28,019 bases of DNA from Ramicandelaber brevisporus (Eukaryota; Kickxellomycota; Ramicandelaberales; Ramicandelaberaceae): the NCBI GenBank assembly GCA_025201865.1, contig MU602984.1, positions 1 to 28,019 of the forward strand, given 5' to 3'. The notes beneath the pieces were generated by a model. It worked only from the letters and a program-made list of their open reading frames with translations, made no database searches and was not told the DNA's origin. Both the position numbers and the translations under genes were made by a program. This document shows, in pieces, positions 16,776 to 25,400 of the stretch (position 1 is the first letter of the stretch; the number at the start of each line of letters is the position of its first letter).

Positions 16776-17187
16776 AGCCTCCGGTTCGATACAAGGAGGG
16801 ACCGAGACGACTTCCCAGTCGATCTCTTTGTTGTCTCGTCTCTTATTTTATTTCTTTTTTTCTTACGCATCGCCCACGCTTCTACTGAAAGAAAAGAGGC
16901 GCTGTCAGCTTTGCTATTAAAGGAGGTACACCGGAGGGTTGCTGCTCGTGAACTGGTAGTCCAATCCACTACCAACTCCCTACTTTACACTCTTCTCACC
17001 TCGCCATCTCCACCAGCCGATTCTACCAACTCAAATGTCAACCAAGAGCGCTACATCGAAACTGACTGTCAACACAACTAGCCTGGTTACTATCGAGCGG
17101 GATACTCCAGCCGCGCCAACTGATAACCTGCCAATTGCTACAATGCTCTCAGTGACATGTCAGACGCTGCTCGATCTCTCCAAATAA
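16776..17187 (+). CDS. Possible small spliced or frameshifted gene
   Basis: Two overlapping plus-strand frames look coding. The first is open from about 16776 to TAG near 17081 and includes EARLSALLLKEVHRRVAARE and LVVQSTTNSLLYTLL, followed by a Pro/Ser-rich part. The second starts at ATG 17035 and runs 50 codons to TAA at about 17187 (ends MLSVTCQTLLDLSK). Both avoid the low-complexity bias of true intergenic DNA here, and the first has no ATG. A gene with small introns, a 1-base frameshift or a decayed gene would each explain this. CTGAC followed by CTAG at 17062-17081 resembles a branch point and acceptor, but the frames do not join simply across it. I do not recognise the protein; the amphipathic helix-like first part is the best handle. 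Confidence 0.25.
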
Positions 17188-17251
17188 ACACTCTCATTCT
17201 TAGCTAAACAAAAAGTAAAAAAAAACATATGTTAAAACAAAAGCAATGAAA

Positions 17252-17277
17252 AGGAAGGAATGAAGGAAGGAATGAAT
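17252..17277. repeat. GGAA/GAAT short repeats 3' of TFIIS
   Basis: AGGAAGGAATGAAGGAAGGA and onward, an imperfect purine repeat in the region between TFIIS and the possible small gene, which are convergent. Confidence 0.6.
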
Positions 17278-17343
17278 AAGTGAATACTGAAAGACGGGGC
17301 TGCTGTTACTGTTACTGTTGCTATTATTGATGTTGTTTGCTTT

Positions 17344-18468
17344 TTAGTTATATTTCCACTTGTTTCCACAGTTGTGACAAGTCACAAAAGTAGTCATCGG
17401 TTCATCAGCACTTCTGATCTGAATCTGAATAAACGAGCATTGTCTCTTCTTGCACTTTCCACATTGGTGGGTCGAACTCATAACTGGCTCCGGTGCAGCC
17501 ACTCTGGCTTTCCTCAGATTTTCCTCTTCCATCGTCTTATCTGCCTGCTTCCGCTCTTCGCTGGCCATGTCTGCAGTTGATAATGAGCAGAACCGCTCAG
17601 TTGTCAGATCACCAGATACTACTGCTGCTCTCAGCGATGGGTTGGACTTGTCTTTGAGATTGAGATACAGTGAGCGAATGCGAGCAGTGTATTTGGAGAG
17701 ATCGGCTGCGTTTGACGGGTTCTTGTGCTGCTTGAAACAGATTTCTTCGATATCGGTGGCGCGAGAGAGGATTAGCCGAGATTCACTGCTGCTGTCCAGT
17801 GCGAGAGAGTTGTAAATCATTTTGATGCAATTGTCGCGCTTTGTGTTACCCGTTGAATCAATGGAAATGCCGTCGGATTCTGCTGTACGCTCTGGTGTCT
17901 TCGCTGCAACTGGTGACGGTGAATCGGTAGGCTTGCCATTCGGTGCCGATGATGATAGCGAGGAGGATGCTCCATTCGATCCGGGCTTTGACAGCATTGT
18001 CTTTGCTGGAGTTGGCACACGACTGTTCGCATTCGATGCCGATGCCGATGATGATGCTGATGATTGCTGCTGTTGCTGCTGCTGACTGATGACCGCCTTA
18101 GCCTTTAATTTGTTCAAGCCTGCTTGATGAGACGGTGTTGCTGACTTTGTGCTTGCCATTGCTGGTGTTCCCTCCGTCGAACTCGCCTCTGAACCAGCAG
18201 CTGAGGTTTGCTTAGCGTCGCTAACATCCTGTTTCCATTTAGCCACAGTCGCCTTTGCCTCTGCCACAATAGTCTTGTCGGCATGAGCACGCAGTTTGCC
18301 CACACTCATACCAACGTTGGTCTTGCGCAACATGTCTTCTGTCACTTGAACACTTTTGAGACGCTTGAGGACATCGAGCGCAACAGGAACACGGTTGTTC
18401 TCTATGGCGTCCTCAAGACTCTTTTTGAGTTTGACCAAGCTGGCCGACGCTGCTGCCGCCGCTGACAT
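17344..18468 (-). CDS. DST1: Transcription elongation factor TFIIS (374 aa)
   Basis: TFIIS rescues arrested RNA polymerase II by stimulating cleavage of backtracked RNA in the active site. Order: N-terminal LW-type helical bundle (about 1-85, LVKLKKSLEDAIENN, LRKTNVGMSVGKL); a Ser/Ala-rich linker with a Gln run; the central Pol II-binding three-helix domain (RDNCIKMIYNSLALD, then YTARIRSLYLNLKD); and the zinc ribbon with C336/C339 and C364/C367. The hairpin motif RSADEP carries the acidic pair D355/E356 that reaches the catalytic centre. All key residues are present. It is longer than yeast Dst1 (309 aa) because of the linker. I start at ATG 18468; the frame extends upstream only through an AT repeat from a GTG codon. 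It diverges from INTS11 with about 336 bp between start codons. Confidence 0.97.
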   Translation of the reverse strand: MSAAAAASASLVKLKKSLEDAIENNRVPVALDVLKRLKSVQVTEDMLRKTNVGMSVGKLRAHADKTIVAEAKATVAKWKQDVSDAKQTSAAGSEASSTEGTPAMASTKSATPSHQAGLNKLKAKAVISQQQQQQQSSASSSASASNANSRVPTPAKTMLSKPGSNGASSSLSSSAPNGKPTDSPSPVAAKTPERTAESDGISIDSTGNTKRDNCIKMIYNSLALDSSSESRLILSRATDIEEICFKQHKNPSNAADLSKYTARIRSLYLNLKDKSNPSLRAAVVSGDLTTERFCSLSTADMASEERKQADKTMEEENLRKARVAAPEPVMSSTHQCGKCKKRQCSFIQIQIRSADEPMTTFVTCHNCGNKWKYN

Positions 18469-18482
18469 TTGGACTGATATAG

Positions 18483-18507
18483 ATATATATATATATATAT
18501 ATATATA
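18483..18507. repeat. (AT)12 microsatellite
   Basis: Pure AT alternation of about 25 bp directly upstream of the TFIIS ATG. It lies in the presumed 5' leader or core promoter and would read as alternating Tyr-Ile if translation began upstream. Confidence 0.9.
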
Positions 18508-18599
18508 GGTACACACGCGCTGATCGAGACAACTGCAACGACTGCAACAACTGCAACAACAACAACGACTGCAATGAAGACTGCGACGAAGGGTGAACG

Positions 18600-18785
18600 A
18601 TGAAGTCGTGTGACGGATCTTGCGGCCGCAAAAAAACGATTAAAATCCTTTATTTTTCCGAGAATAAAGTGCGAAGAGAGCGAACTATCCACTCTGACGC
18701 CAACGAAAGCAGCAATAACAACCAAAACAACAGAAGTAGAGCGACGATCGAAGCAGCAGCAGCAGTAGTAACAGTAGCAGTGTAA
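18600..18785 (+). other. Possible upstream ORF of INTS11
   Basis: ATG 18600 opens 61 codons (begins MKSCDGSCGRKKTIKILYF) and stops 19 bp before the INTS11 ATG, in a different frame (18600 and 18805 differ by 205). The sequence is Asn/Ser/Ala-rich and probably not a functional protein. If the transcript starts above 18600, it could reduce INTS11 translation. Confidence 0.25.
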
Positions 18786-18801
18786 CAGTGTAACAGTGTA
18801 G
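18778..18801 (+). repeat. CAGTGTAA tandem repeat ending at the INTS11 start
   Basis: CAGTGTAA, CAGTGTAA, CAGTGTAG, then CAG and the ATG at 18805. The 8-bp unit places a stop codon upstream of the start in more than one frame, fixing this ATG as the earliest possible start for INTS11. Confidence 0.85.
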
Positions 18802-18804
18802 CAG

Positions 18805-20961
18805 ATGATCGAGTTACTGCCACTTGGTGCTGGCCAGGATGTTGGTCGGTCTTGTATTATAGTACGGATGGGCGGCAAGACTATTATGCTTGATTGCGGT
18901 ATGCACATGGGATACAAGGATAGCAGACGCTTCCCAAACTTTGCATTGCTTGCTCCATACGCATCATCATCTTCTTCTTCCATGACATCCACCGCAGCAA
19001 CAACAGTAACAGCAACAGCAGCAGATGGTACCAGCGCAATTACACCCAATATCAACTATACTTCACTGATAGACTGCGTGATTATATCTCACTTCCATCT
19101 TGATCACAGCGGTGCATTGCCCCATTTCACCGAGCAATGTGGCTACGATGGCCCCATTTACATGACAGATCCAACTCGCGCCATCTCTGCAATCCTGCTG
19201 AACGACTTCCGCAAAATCCAATCCAACAAACGCGATGAACAGGGCTTTTTCACTGAAAACGACATTAAAAACTGCATGCGCAAAGTGATCACAGTGCAGC
19301 TCCACGAGACTGTCCACGTTGACGATGATTTGGAAATTAGAGCATACTACGCAGGTCACGTGCTTGGTGCGGCAATGTTTCATCTAAAGGTTAAAAGCAC
19401 TGGAGAAACACTGGTGTACACTGGAGACTACAACATGACGCCGGACAGACACTTGGGGAGTGCGTGGATCGACAGAGTTAATCCAGATGTATTGATCACA
19501 GAGTCAACGTATGCAACCACAGTTAGAGATTCGAGAAGAGCTCACGAGAGAGATTTTGTGACAAAGGTGCATAACTGTGTAAAAGGCGGTGGCAAGGTGT
19601 TGATTCCCGTGTTTGCATTGGGGAGAGCCCAAGAGTTGTGTATATTGCTGGATTCGTATTGGGACAGAATGAACTTGGGTCACATTCCAGTGTACTTTTC
19701 AGCAGGTTTGACAGAAAAGGCCAATAACTACTATAAACTGTTCATCAACTGGACTAATCAGAAGGTGAAGGACACTTTTGTTGAGCGAAATATATTTGAT
19801 TTCAAGCACATTCGTAGCTGGGATCCAACACTGGTTGACTCAACTGGCCCAATGGTGCTATTTGCATCTCCGGGCATGCTGCATCAAGGCACGTCATTGG
19901 ATGTGTTCAAGAAGTGGGCTCCGTTTGAGAACAACATGGTTATTATGCCTGGATACTGCGTGGCCGGGACAGTTGGCTACCACGTACTGCAAGGAGTGAA
20001 TCCAATCAAGCTCGATCAATTTAATGTCATTCAAGTGAATCTCAAAGTGGAGTGTCTTTCATTTAGTGCCCATGCAGATGCCAAAGGAATAATGCAGCTG
20101 ATTAGACAAAGTGGAGCGAGACACGTCGTATTGGTGCATGGCGAAAAACAGAAAATGGGCTTTTTGCAAGGAAAGATCGAAAGAGAGTTTGGAATCCCAT
20201 GTTCGTATCCAGCCAATGGAGAGTCGTGCAAGATTGAAACAAGAGTTAATGTGGGAGTGCTGGTGGAAAGCGAGGTGTTTAGAAGAGCGTGGGATCAACA
20301 GGCCGAGCCTGTTAGGCAGCTGGTGCGCAAAATGGTTGGTCACTCCGACATTAATGAGACGACAGAGCAACAAAGTGTAGAACATGTGACAGAAGCCGAG
20401 AGACAAAAGATCCTTGGATTGATTAAACCAATTAATCATGTGCCATTGCAGGGTATCGCAGTTCAGCAGCAGAAACAACAACAACAACAGCCAACTCCTC
20501 CACTCTCAGATACATCCAGTCCTGATTCACCGTCTCAATCTCATCGATCTCAGCAGGCATCGGTCATTGTTGGTGCTGAAGAAGCTTCATCTATGCTGCC
20601 ACATTTCCCAGAAGAGCTCATTGTGTTCAACGTCAAACGCGCTGTCCCACTATCATCCTCTTCCCTCACACCATCAGATGCAGATCTGTCTACACGAACA
20701 GACTTTATTCTCGGGCTAGTGTTTGGTGCGCTTAAGCAGATTTTGCCATCAGTCGATGACACAAATCAACAGCCGGCAAATGCATCGTATGTATCACTGC
20801 AGCCTCAAAAGCGAACCATCACATTCCGCAGCTTTGTCATCAGTGTCGCGCTGTCTGAAAGCAACGAAGCCAATCTCGAGATACAATGGGCTCTGGCAGA
20901 CGATGTATTTGCGAAATCCATTCTAGGTAAAGTAGACAATGTTCTCGCCTCTTTAAATTAA
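18805..20961 (+). CDS. INTS11: INTS11-type RNA endonuclease (718 aa)
   Basis: Metallo-beta-lactamase/beta-CASP nuclease that cuts nascent RNA; in animals it is the catalytic subunit of Integrator, acting on snRNA 3' ends and paused Pol II transcripts. The N terminus [13 protein letters not shown] fits the family start. Zinc-site residues are present: SHFHLDH (H96, H98, D100, H101), AGHVLGAAM (H185), TGDYN (D208), SAHADAKG (H423) and VHGE (H445). [42 protein letters not shown] and [14 protein letters not shown] match INTS11 rather than CPSF73/Ysh1, which has GDFSRQEDRHL and SAHTDY at these points. A Ser/Thr/Ala insert of about 28 residues (52-80) precedes the active site, and a Gln/Ser/Pro linker (about 551-595) precedes a C-terminal domain that could bind an INTS9-like partner. 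All catalytic residues are retained. Confidence 0.95.
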   Translation: MIELLPLGAGQDVGRSCIIVRMGGKTIMLDCGMHMGYKDSRRFPNFALLAPYASSSSSSMTSTAATTVTATAADGTSAITPNINYTSLIDCVIISHFHLDHSGALPHFTEQCGYDGPIYMTDPTRAISAILLNDFRKIQSNKRDEQGFFTENDIKNCMRKVITVQLHETVHVDDDLEIRAYYAGHVLGAAMFHLKVKSTGETLVYTGDYNMTPDRHLGSAWIDRVNPDVLITESTYATTVRDSRRAHERDFVTKVHNCVKGGGKVLIPVFALGRAQELCILLDSYWDRMNLGHIPVYFSAGLTEKANNYYKLFINWTNQKVKDTFVERNIFDFKHIRSWDPTLVDSTGPMVLFASPGMLHQGTSLDVFKKWAPFENNMVIMPGYCVAGTVGYHVLQGVNPIKLDQFNVIQVNLKVECLSFSAHADAKGIMQLIRQSGARHVVLVHGEKQKMGFLQGKIEREFGIPCSYPANGESCKIETRVNVGVLVESEVFRRAWDQQAEPVRQLVRKMVGHSDINETTEQQSVEHVTEAERQKILGLIKPINHVPLQGIAVQQQKQQQQQPTPPLSDTSSPDSPSQSHRSQQASVIVGAEEASSMLPHFPEELIVFNVKRAVPLSSSSLTPSDADLSTRTDFILGLVFGALKQILPSVDDTNQQPANASYVSLQPQKRTITFRSFVISVALSESNEANLEIQWALADDVFAKSILGKVDNVLASLN

Positions 20962-21045
20962 TCATTTAATGCTTTTATCAAACTCATATTATATAAAGCC
21001 TTTAACAATATATAGGAATTGAATTGTGATTAATATAAAGTAAAT

Positions 21046-21075
21046 TAGAATAAACTAGAATAAACTAGAATAAGA
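21046..21075 (+). promoter_or_regulatory. INTS11 3' end: tandem polyadenylation signals
   Basis: Two AATAAA hexamers (21049-21054 and 21059-21064) lie in a tandem AATAAACTAG repeat about 90-100 bp after the INTS11 stop, in AT-rich sequence. This is the only canonical hexamer pair I see near any 3' end in the window. Confidence 0.5.
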
Positions 21076-21093
21076 TATGATAAATAAGTGTGC

Positions 21094-21216
21094 TCATCCG
21101 CCTGGCCCCAGTGAATCTAAGAAATTCACAAGGAACCAGGCTTCCTCCGAGCTAGGATAGAACTCGCCAAAGGGACATATAGGGATGACGCCAAACCGCT
21201 GCATACTTTCCCACAT
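21094..21216 (-). pseudogene. Short protein-like ORF, possible remnant of a dispersed element
   Basis: A 40-codon minus-strand ORF starting with ATG contains ICPFGEFYPSSEEAWFLVNF and ends DSLGPGG. Its aromatic- and Pro/Gly-rich composition is unlike the low-complexity ORFs around it and looks like the C-terminal end of a real protein. Two other minus-strand frames just upstream continue with protein-like phrases (YLLRYETGCKGCGKVC), as if a coding sequence has been broken by frameshifts. I have an unverified impression of similar tails in repeated fungal ORFs; a retroelement fragment is one possibility. It overlaps the inverted repeats GCCTGG/CCAGGC (21100-21141) and GTGAAT/ATTCAC (21111-21129). 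Confidence 0.3.
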
Positions 21217-21880
21217 CCTTTACAACCCGTCTCATATCTAAGCAGATATGTTATAGGATTAAGACCGAGCCGAACCAACAGCCAAACCGAACCAAGAAAA
21301 AAAACATAGCATGGCGACAGCAACGGGGGAACAAGTGCTGAAAGCCAACGCAACCACCTTCACTTGATGACAACCAACGACCAACGACAGCAAGCAAGAG
21401 GTGGGGGAGAAAGCCAGCGGAAGAAGGGACGAACCAAGAGGGAGAGGAACAGATGGAACATGCCGCTGGGAAAACCCGGATGGACATTGACGCAGATACA
21501 AAGACGCAGAGGAAGAGAGAGACCAGGGATAGGGGGAACACGCCGTGCTTGAGAGGATCTTGAGACAAAAGCGGATACAGTGGAAGACAAAGGTTAGAGG
21601 AAGGGAGAGAGAGAACAGGCCAAATAACAACAGCCGAAGGCACACACAGCGTCGCATTCTTTATACTCTTTCCTCGAAACTGCAATGTTTACAAACAAAC
21701 CGCCACTACTCGTCTTTGTTGTTTGATTGTAAATTGGTTTTCTCTCGTATACTTGAATTCACCATTTTGGATGTTGCACTTATTTGTTGATACTGCGTGA
21801 TTCGCTACAGAGTCTGGCAATTCCGACACAAAAGAAGCAACTGTCAACAATGAAGTAATTAGCGAATTAATTCCACCGCG

Positions 21881-22093
21881 TATCCAAAAGGAGACAAAGA
21901 GGCCTTTGATCAGCAGTAATTCCGATTTGAAAAGGACAGTTGAAGACGCCACTTCAGCCACATTGACTTGACGATTCAATTAAAGGCTGTGTACACTACA
22001 ATATCCGAAAGAAGACAAAAGGACTCTCATTGATCAACCGCATATTTCCGTTTTGAACAGGGTAGATGAACACGCCACTCCGACCACTGTTGA
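21881..22093 (+). repeat. Diverged tandem duplication, two copies of about 85-92 bp
   Basis: Copy 1 (21881-21966) and copy 2 (22002-22093) align over their length at roughly three-quarters identity by eye. Shared blocks include TATCC-AAAG-AGACAAA, TTGATCA, TTCCG-TTTGAA and GACGCCACT or CACGCCACT. Copy 1 lies in an ATG-less open frame (21801-21971) and copy 2 has stops in the corresponding frame. No other copy is seen in the window. Confidence 0.5.
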
Positions 22094-22498
22094 GCAACCA
22101 AACACATCCATATGTGTTTGCCACAGACACCTATTGTATTCAGACTGCTATGCTCACTGATGGCAACACGAAGCCTGTAAAGCAAATAACCACCGCAGTT
22201 TCGAGCAGTTGTTTGCGTCGTTCTTTGTGAATGCAGAAAGAGCTTCATTCATCAGCTTCTTCGCCTTGATGTGAGTTGACGTTGTGACAGTACTGTGATG
22301 ATTGTAGAAGAGACAGAGTTTGCTGCGGCGCATCCTTGCTTGTTATCGCCACAGCTTGTCGCCAGTTGAGCAAGAAAGTGAATTAAATCCGTTAACAAAA
22401 AAGGTTCGATTTAATTTGCGTTTTTCTCGCCCAGGTCAAACTTTTCCGGACACATGCGGATTTGCCCAAGTGAATAAATATATTGTTTATAATGTTAA

Positions 22499-25400
22499 TT
22501 ACCATTTAGTTGGCATCTCATGGGCATCTACGCACTGAGGACCAAATCTGCAACGAGAGTCATACCAATGGCGACATACTCGCTTATCTCGAGCTGTGCG
22601 CATCGATGATGTCCATCTCTTTGGAGGATTCCGTGACTGAGCATCTCTATCGCCACTCCTGCCACCGCCTTCACTTCCAGCATTGTTACTAGTGCTGGCG
22701 TTGGCACCGATATTGCTGCTGCTGCTGCTGTTGCTGCCTCGATTTTCATCCCGAGTTTTCACACTGGTGCTGGTGCTGCTAGATTTTAGTGGAGTTGGCG
22801 TAGTGTGCGATGCTTTGCCGAGTGGGTCTGGCTTCATTGGAGGAGTCTCACCGTTATTGCGTGGAGCATCAGCCAGCATTGCAGTAATGTCATCATGGTG
22901 AATTCTCATCTCAATTGGCTTCACTGCATCACCCTGTCGATCAATGCTGATGAAATTCTCAAGTGGAGAGTGTTTGAGATCATTCATCATCTGCGAAGAG
23001 AATCGAGCAGTTGCTACAAGCTTAACATGCTGTTCGACTCTATCACATTCACGAGCAATCTGTTTAGAGGCTGACTTGATGTTGCCAATAACATCAGGCA
23101 AATCAAGTGGGATTGGCGGAGTGAACTCGACTTGAGCGTTGGCGTAGCGAGCGAGTGTAGCCTGGAGGCCAAGCAGGGAGCGAGATGGAGTGTACATGTA
23201 ATGCTTGGTCAAGCCAGGATGGCGGTCACCAGCCAAGAAGCGGGGACGTTGGTGCGGTGGTGGAGAAGAAAAGAGATCGCGGCCAGTACCTGTGTCATGG
23301 CTGCTGCTGCTGTCAGCTGGATGATGATTAATCTGCGTTCCAATGCCACTGCTGCCACCGTTCTGTTCATATTCATTGTCACTCGCAGCATCAGGAGTAG
23401 CAGCATATGGAAGGGTATCTTTGTTGACCAAGCCTTTTACTCGAATGAGCTCGTTGATTGGAGCATCGGGCTTGAACAGAGCAGTTGCATACAAGCCCTC
23501 ATCTTCTGGTGCAAATGAGACACGCTTGCGACGTCCTTCACCTTCATTCGGTTGATTCTCATCACCTGACGAGATATCGTCTTCCTCGTGCTTGCCACTT
23601 TTTGATGTTGACATCTGCTGTTGTTGTGGATATCGAGACGAATGTTGAGACTGTGACTTTGATGACTGCTGTTGTTGTTTTTGTTTTTGCTGAGAAGCAC
23701 CACGCATTGTATTGAGGAACGATCCAACATCAAATCGACTCCTTGAAGCACTACCACCACTACCAGCACCACTACCAACATTACTGCCAATGCCAATATT
23801 ACTGCCAATACCACTACCAATACCAACAGCTGATGTAAAACGTGAACCAGATCCAGTGCGACCAGCTGGAATGCTACGCAGAACTGAGCCACTGCTGACA
23901 ACTTCAGTCTCGTTATCTGAGCCAAATGAATTATGGGTTTTGAGAAGCTTCTTACGATCTGCATTGCTACCAGCAGCTTCAATGAATGCGCGCTTCTTGC
24001 TTAAATCAAACAGAATGTCATCACTATCTTCATCTGAACTCGATAAAGACTCACGGCTATACTCTGACTTGGCGTGAGACTTGCCGTCCAACTGAGCAGG
24101 TGAAGTTGTCGTCCGAGGACGCTTAGCCCGAGTGCCCTTGGCAGTTTCCTTGGCACGATAGCGGGATGAATGAACAACACCGTCTTCTTCCTCCTCTTCT
24201 TCTTCGTTATAATATTCTTCTCCTTCATTTTCATCAGATCCAATTGACAGTTTACGCTTATTCGACACCATCTTGGTAGAGTGACGATTTCTGTGCCGAC
24301 CACGGCTCTTCAGAGAAGCTTCACCATCACTGGATTCAACAGACTCTTCAATACTTTCCACATTGTCAATATCATTATAATCGTCAATCTTCTTCCTTTT
24401 CGTCTTCTTGTCCTTTGTCGTTATATTACTCATTCCACCAAGTGACTTTTTTGAATGGACACCATCCTTGTGCTTCGCTGGTGACTGTTGCTGTTCTTCA
24501 AATTTAGCCTCAGCTCTCTCAAATTCAGCACCAGCCAATCCAGCTTCAATAGTGTTTGCAACCACAGCAAGTGTAACCAATTCAAATCTCGCATTCAAAT
24601 CTCTAACAACAGGCAGCTGACTATCCCAGCCTGCAAATGTACGTCCATTCGGTCCAGTCAGCGTCACTGCAATCTTTTGGACTGTCTTTAGCAATTTACC
24701 TCGGCTAATAGCCTCACTGTCCAGCGGAAGAGCCAAAAGTAGGTTCTGGATTGGATTGATTATAGCTGTTATATTGTTTGCAAAGCTATGCTGCCACCAA
24801 ACACGCAATTCAGAGATTCCATCAGTGCGAATAAACAACTCGCGTGCTTTATCATTGTGAGTATCAACCATATCAGCCAGGAATGTGTATCGTCCAACCA
24901 CTGAATTTAATGTCTTCATAATACGAGGGAACACTTTGGCATCGTTAATTGTAGACACAGTGTCAATAAACTCGGTAAAATCCTTTGGAAGTTTACTCTG
25001 ATCATCACCGCTATCATAAGTCGCTGTCGGTGGTTCCGGTGGCTCTGGTGCTGTATTTATTGCTACCACTGCAGGCTGTTCTTCTATCTGTATAATCTCA
25101 TCCTCTTTGCCACCACTATCAATACTGACAGTTTGTTCATCTTTTGCACTATTTTTAGTAGAAGTCAAAGACTGTTTGCGCTGCTTTGATGGAGTGTTTT
25201 TGCTGGATAAACTCTGCTTCTTCTTTTTCTTCTTTGCTGACGATGGTTCTGATTCAGATTCAGGCTCTGATTCAGGCTCAGGCTCTGGTTCTGGCTCTGA
25301 CTCTAGCTGAATATCGTCCATTGGCTCTGGCGATTCCACAATTTTCTTGGCCGATGAGCGACGAGATGAACGACGCAGTGGACGAGCATGCAGTTCTTCC

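Larger units (their letters stand above)
18469..18804. promoter_or_regulatory. Bidirectional promoter region between TFIIS and INTS11
   Basis: Divergent start codons lie 336 bp apart, so both promoters must share or abut here. On the TFIIS side there is an AT repeat 15-40 bp above its ATG; on the INTS11 side CAA/CAG triplets and 8-bp tandem repeats end directly at the ATG. ACTGCAACAACTGCAACAAC-type repeats occupy 18530-18575. An upstream ATG at 18600 opens a 61-codon ORF that closes at 18785, before the INTS11 start. Confidence 0.55.
20962..22498. other. Gene-poor interval between INTS11 and PNUTS-like gene
   Basis: 1.5 kb that starts with the INTS11 3' UTR. It contains a protein-like short ORF at 21094-21216 (-), a purine-rich stretch at 21360-21650 whose complement is stop-poor in several frames by composition alone, and a diverged tandem duplication at 21881-22093. 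The last 200 bp before 22498 should be the 3' UTR of the minus-strand PNUTS-like gene. I find no complete gene. Confidence 0.5.

Noticed and set aside
18805-20961. Calling this gene CPSF73/Ysh1, the fungal polyadenylation nuclease
   Set aside because: Diagnostic motifs ([30 protein letters not shown]) are of the INTS11 type; CPSF73 has different residues at these places.
21360-21685. Minus-strand ORFs of 132 and 144 codons
   Set aside because: Two frames are open at once because the plus strand is purine-rich; the translations are Ser/Leu/Phe-rich and look compositional rather than coding.
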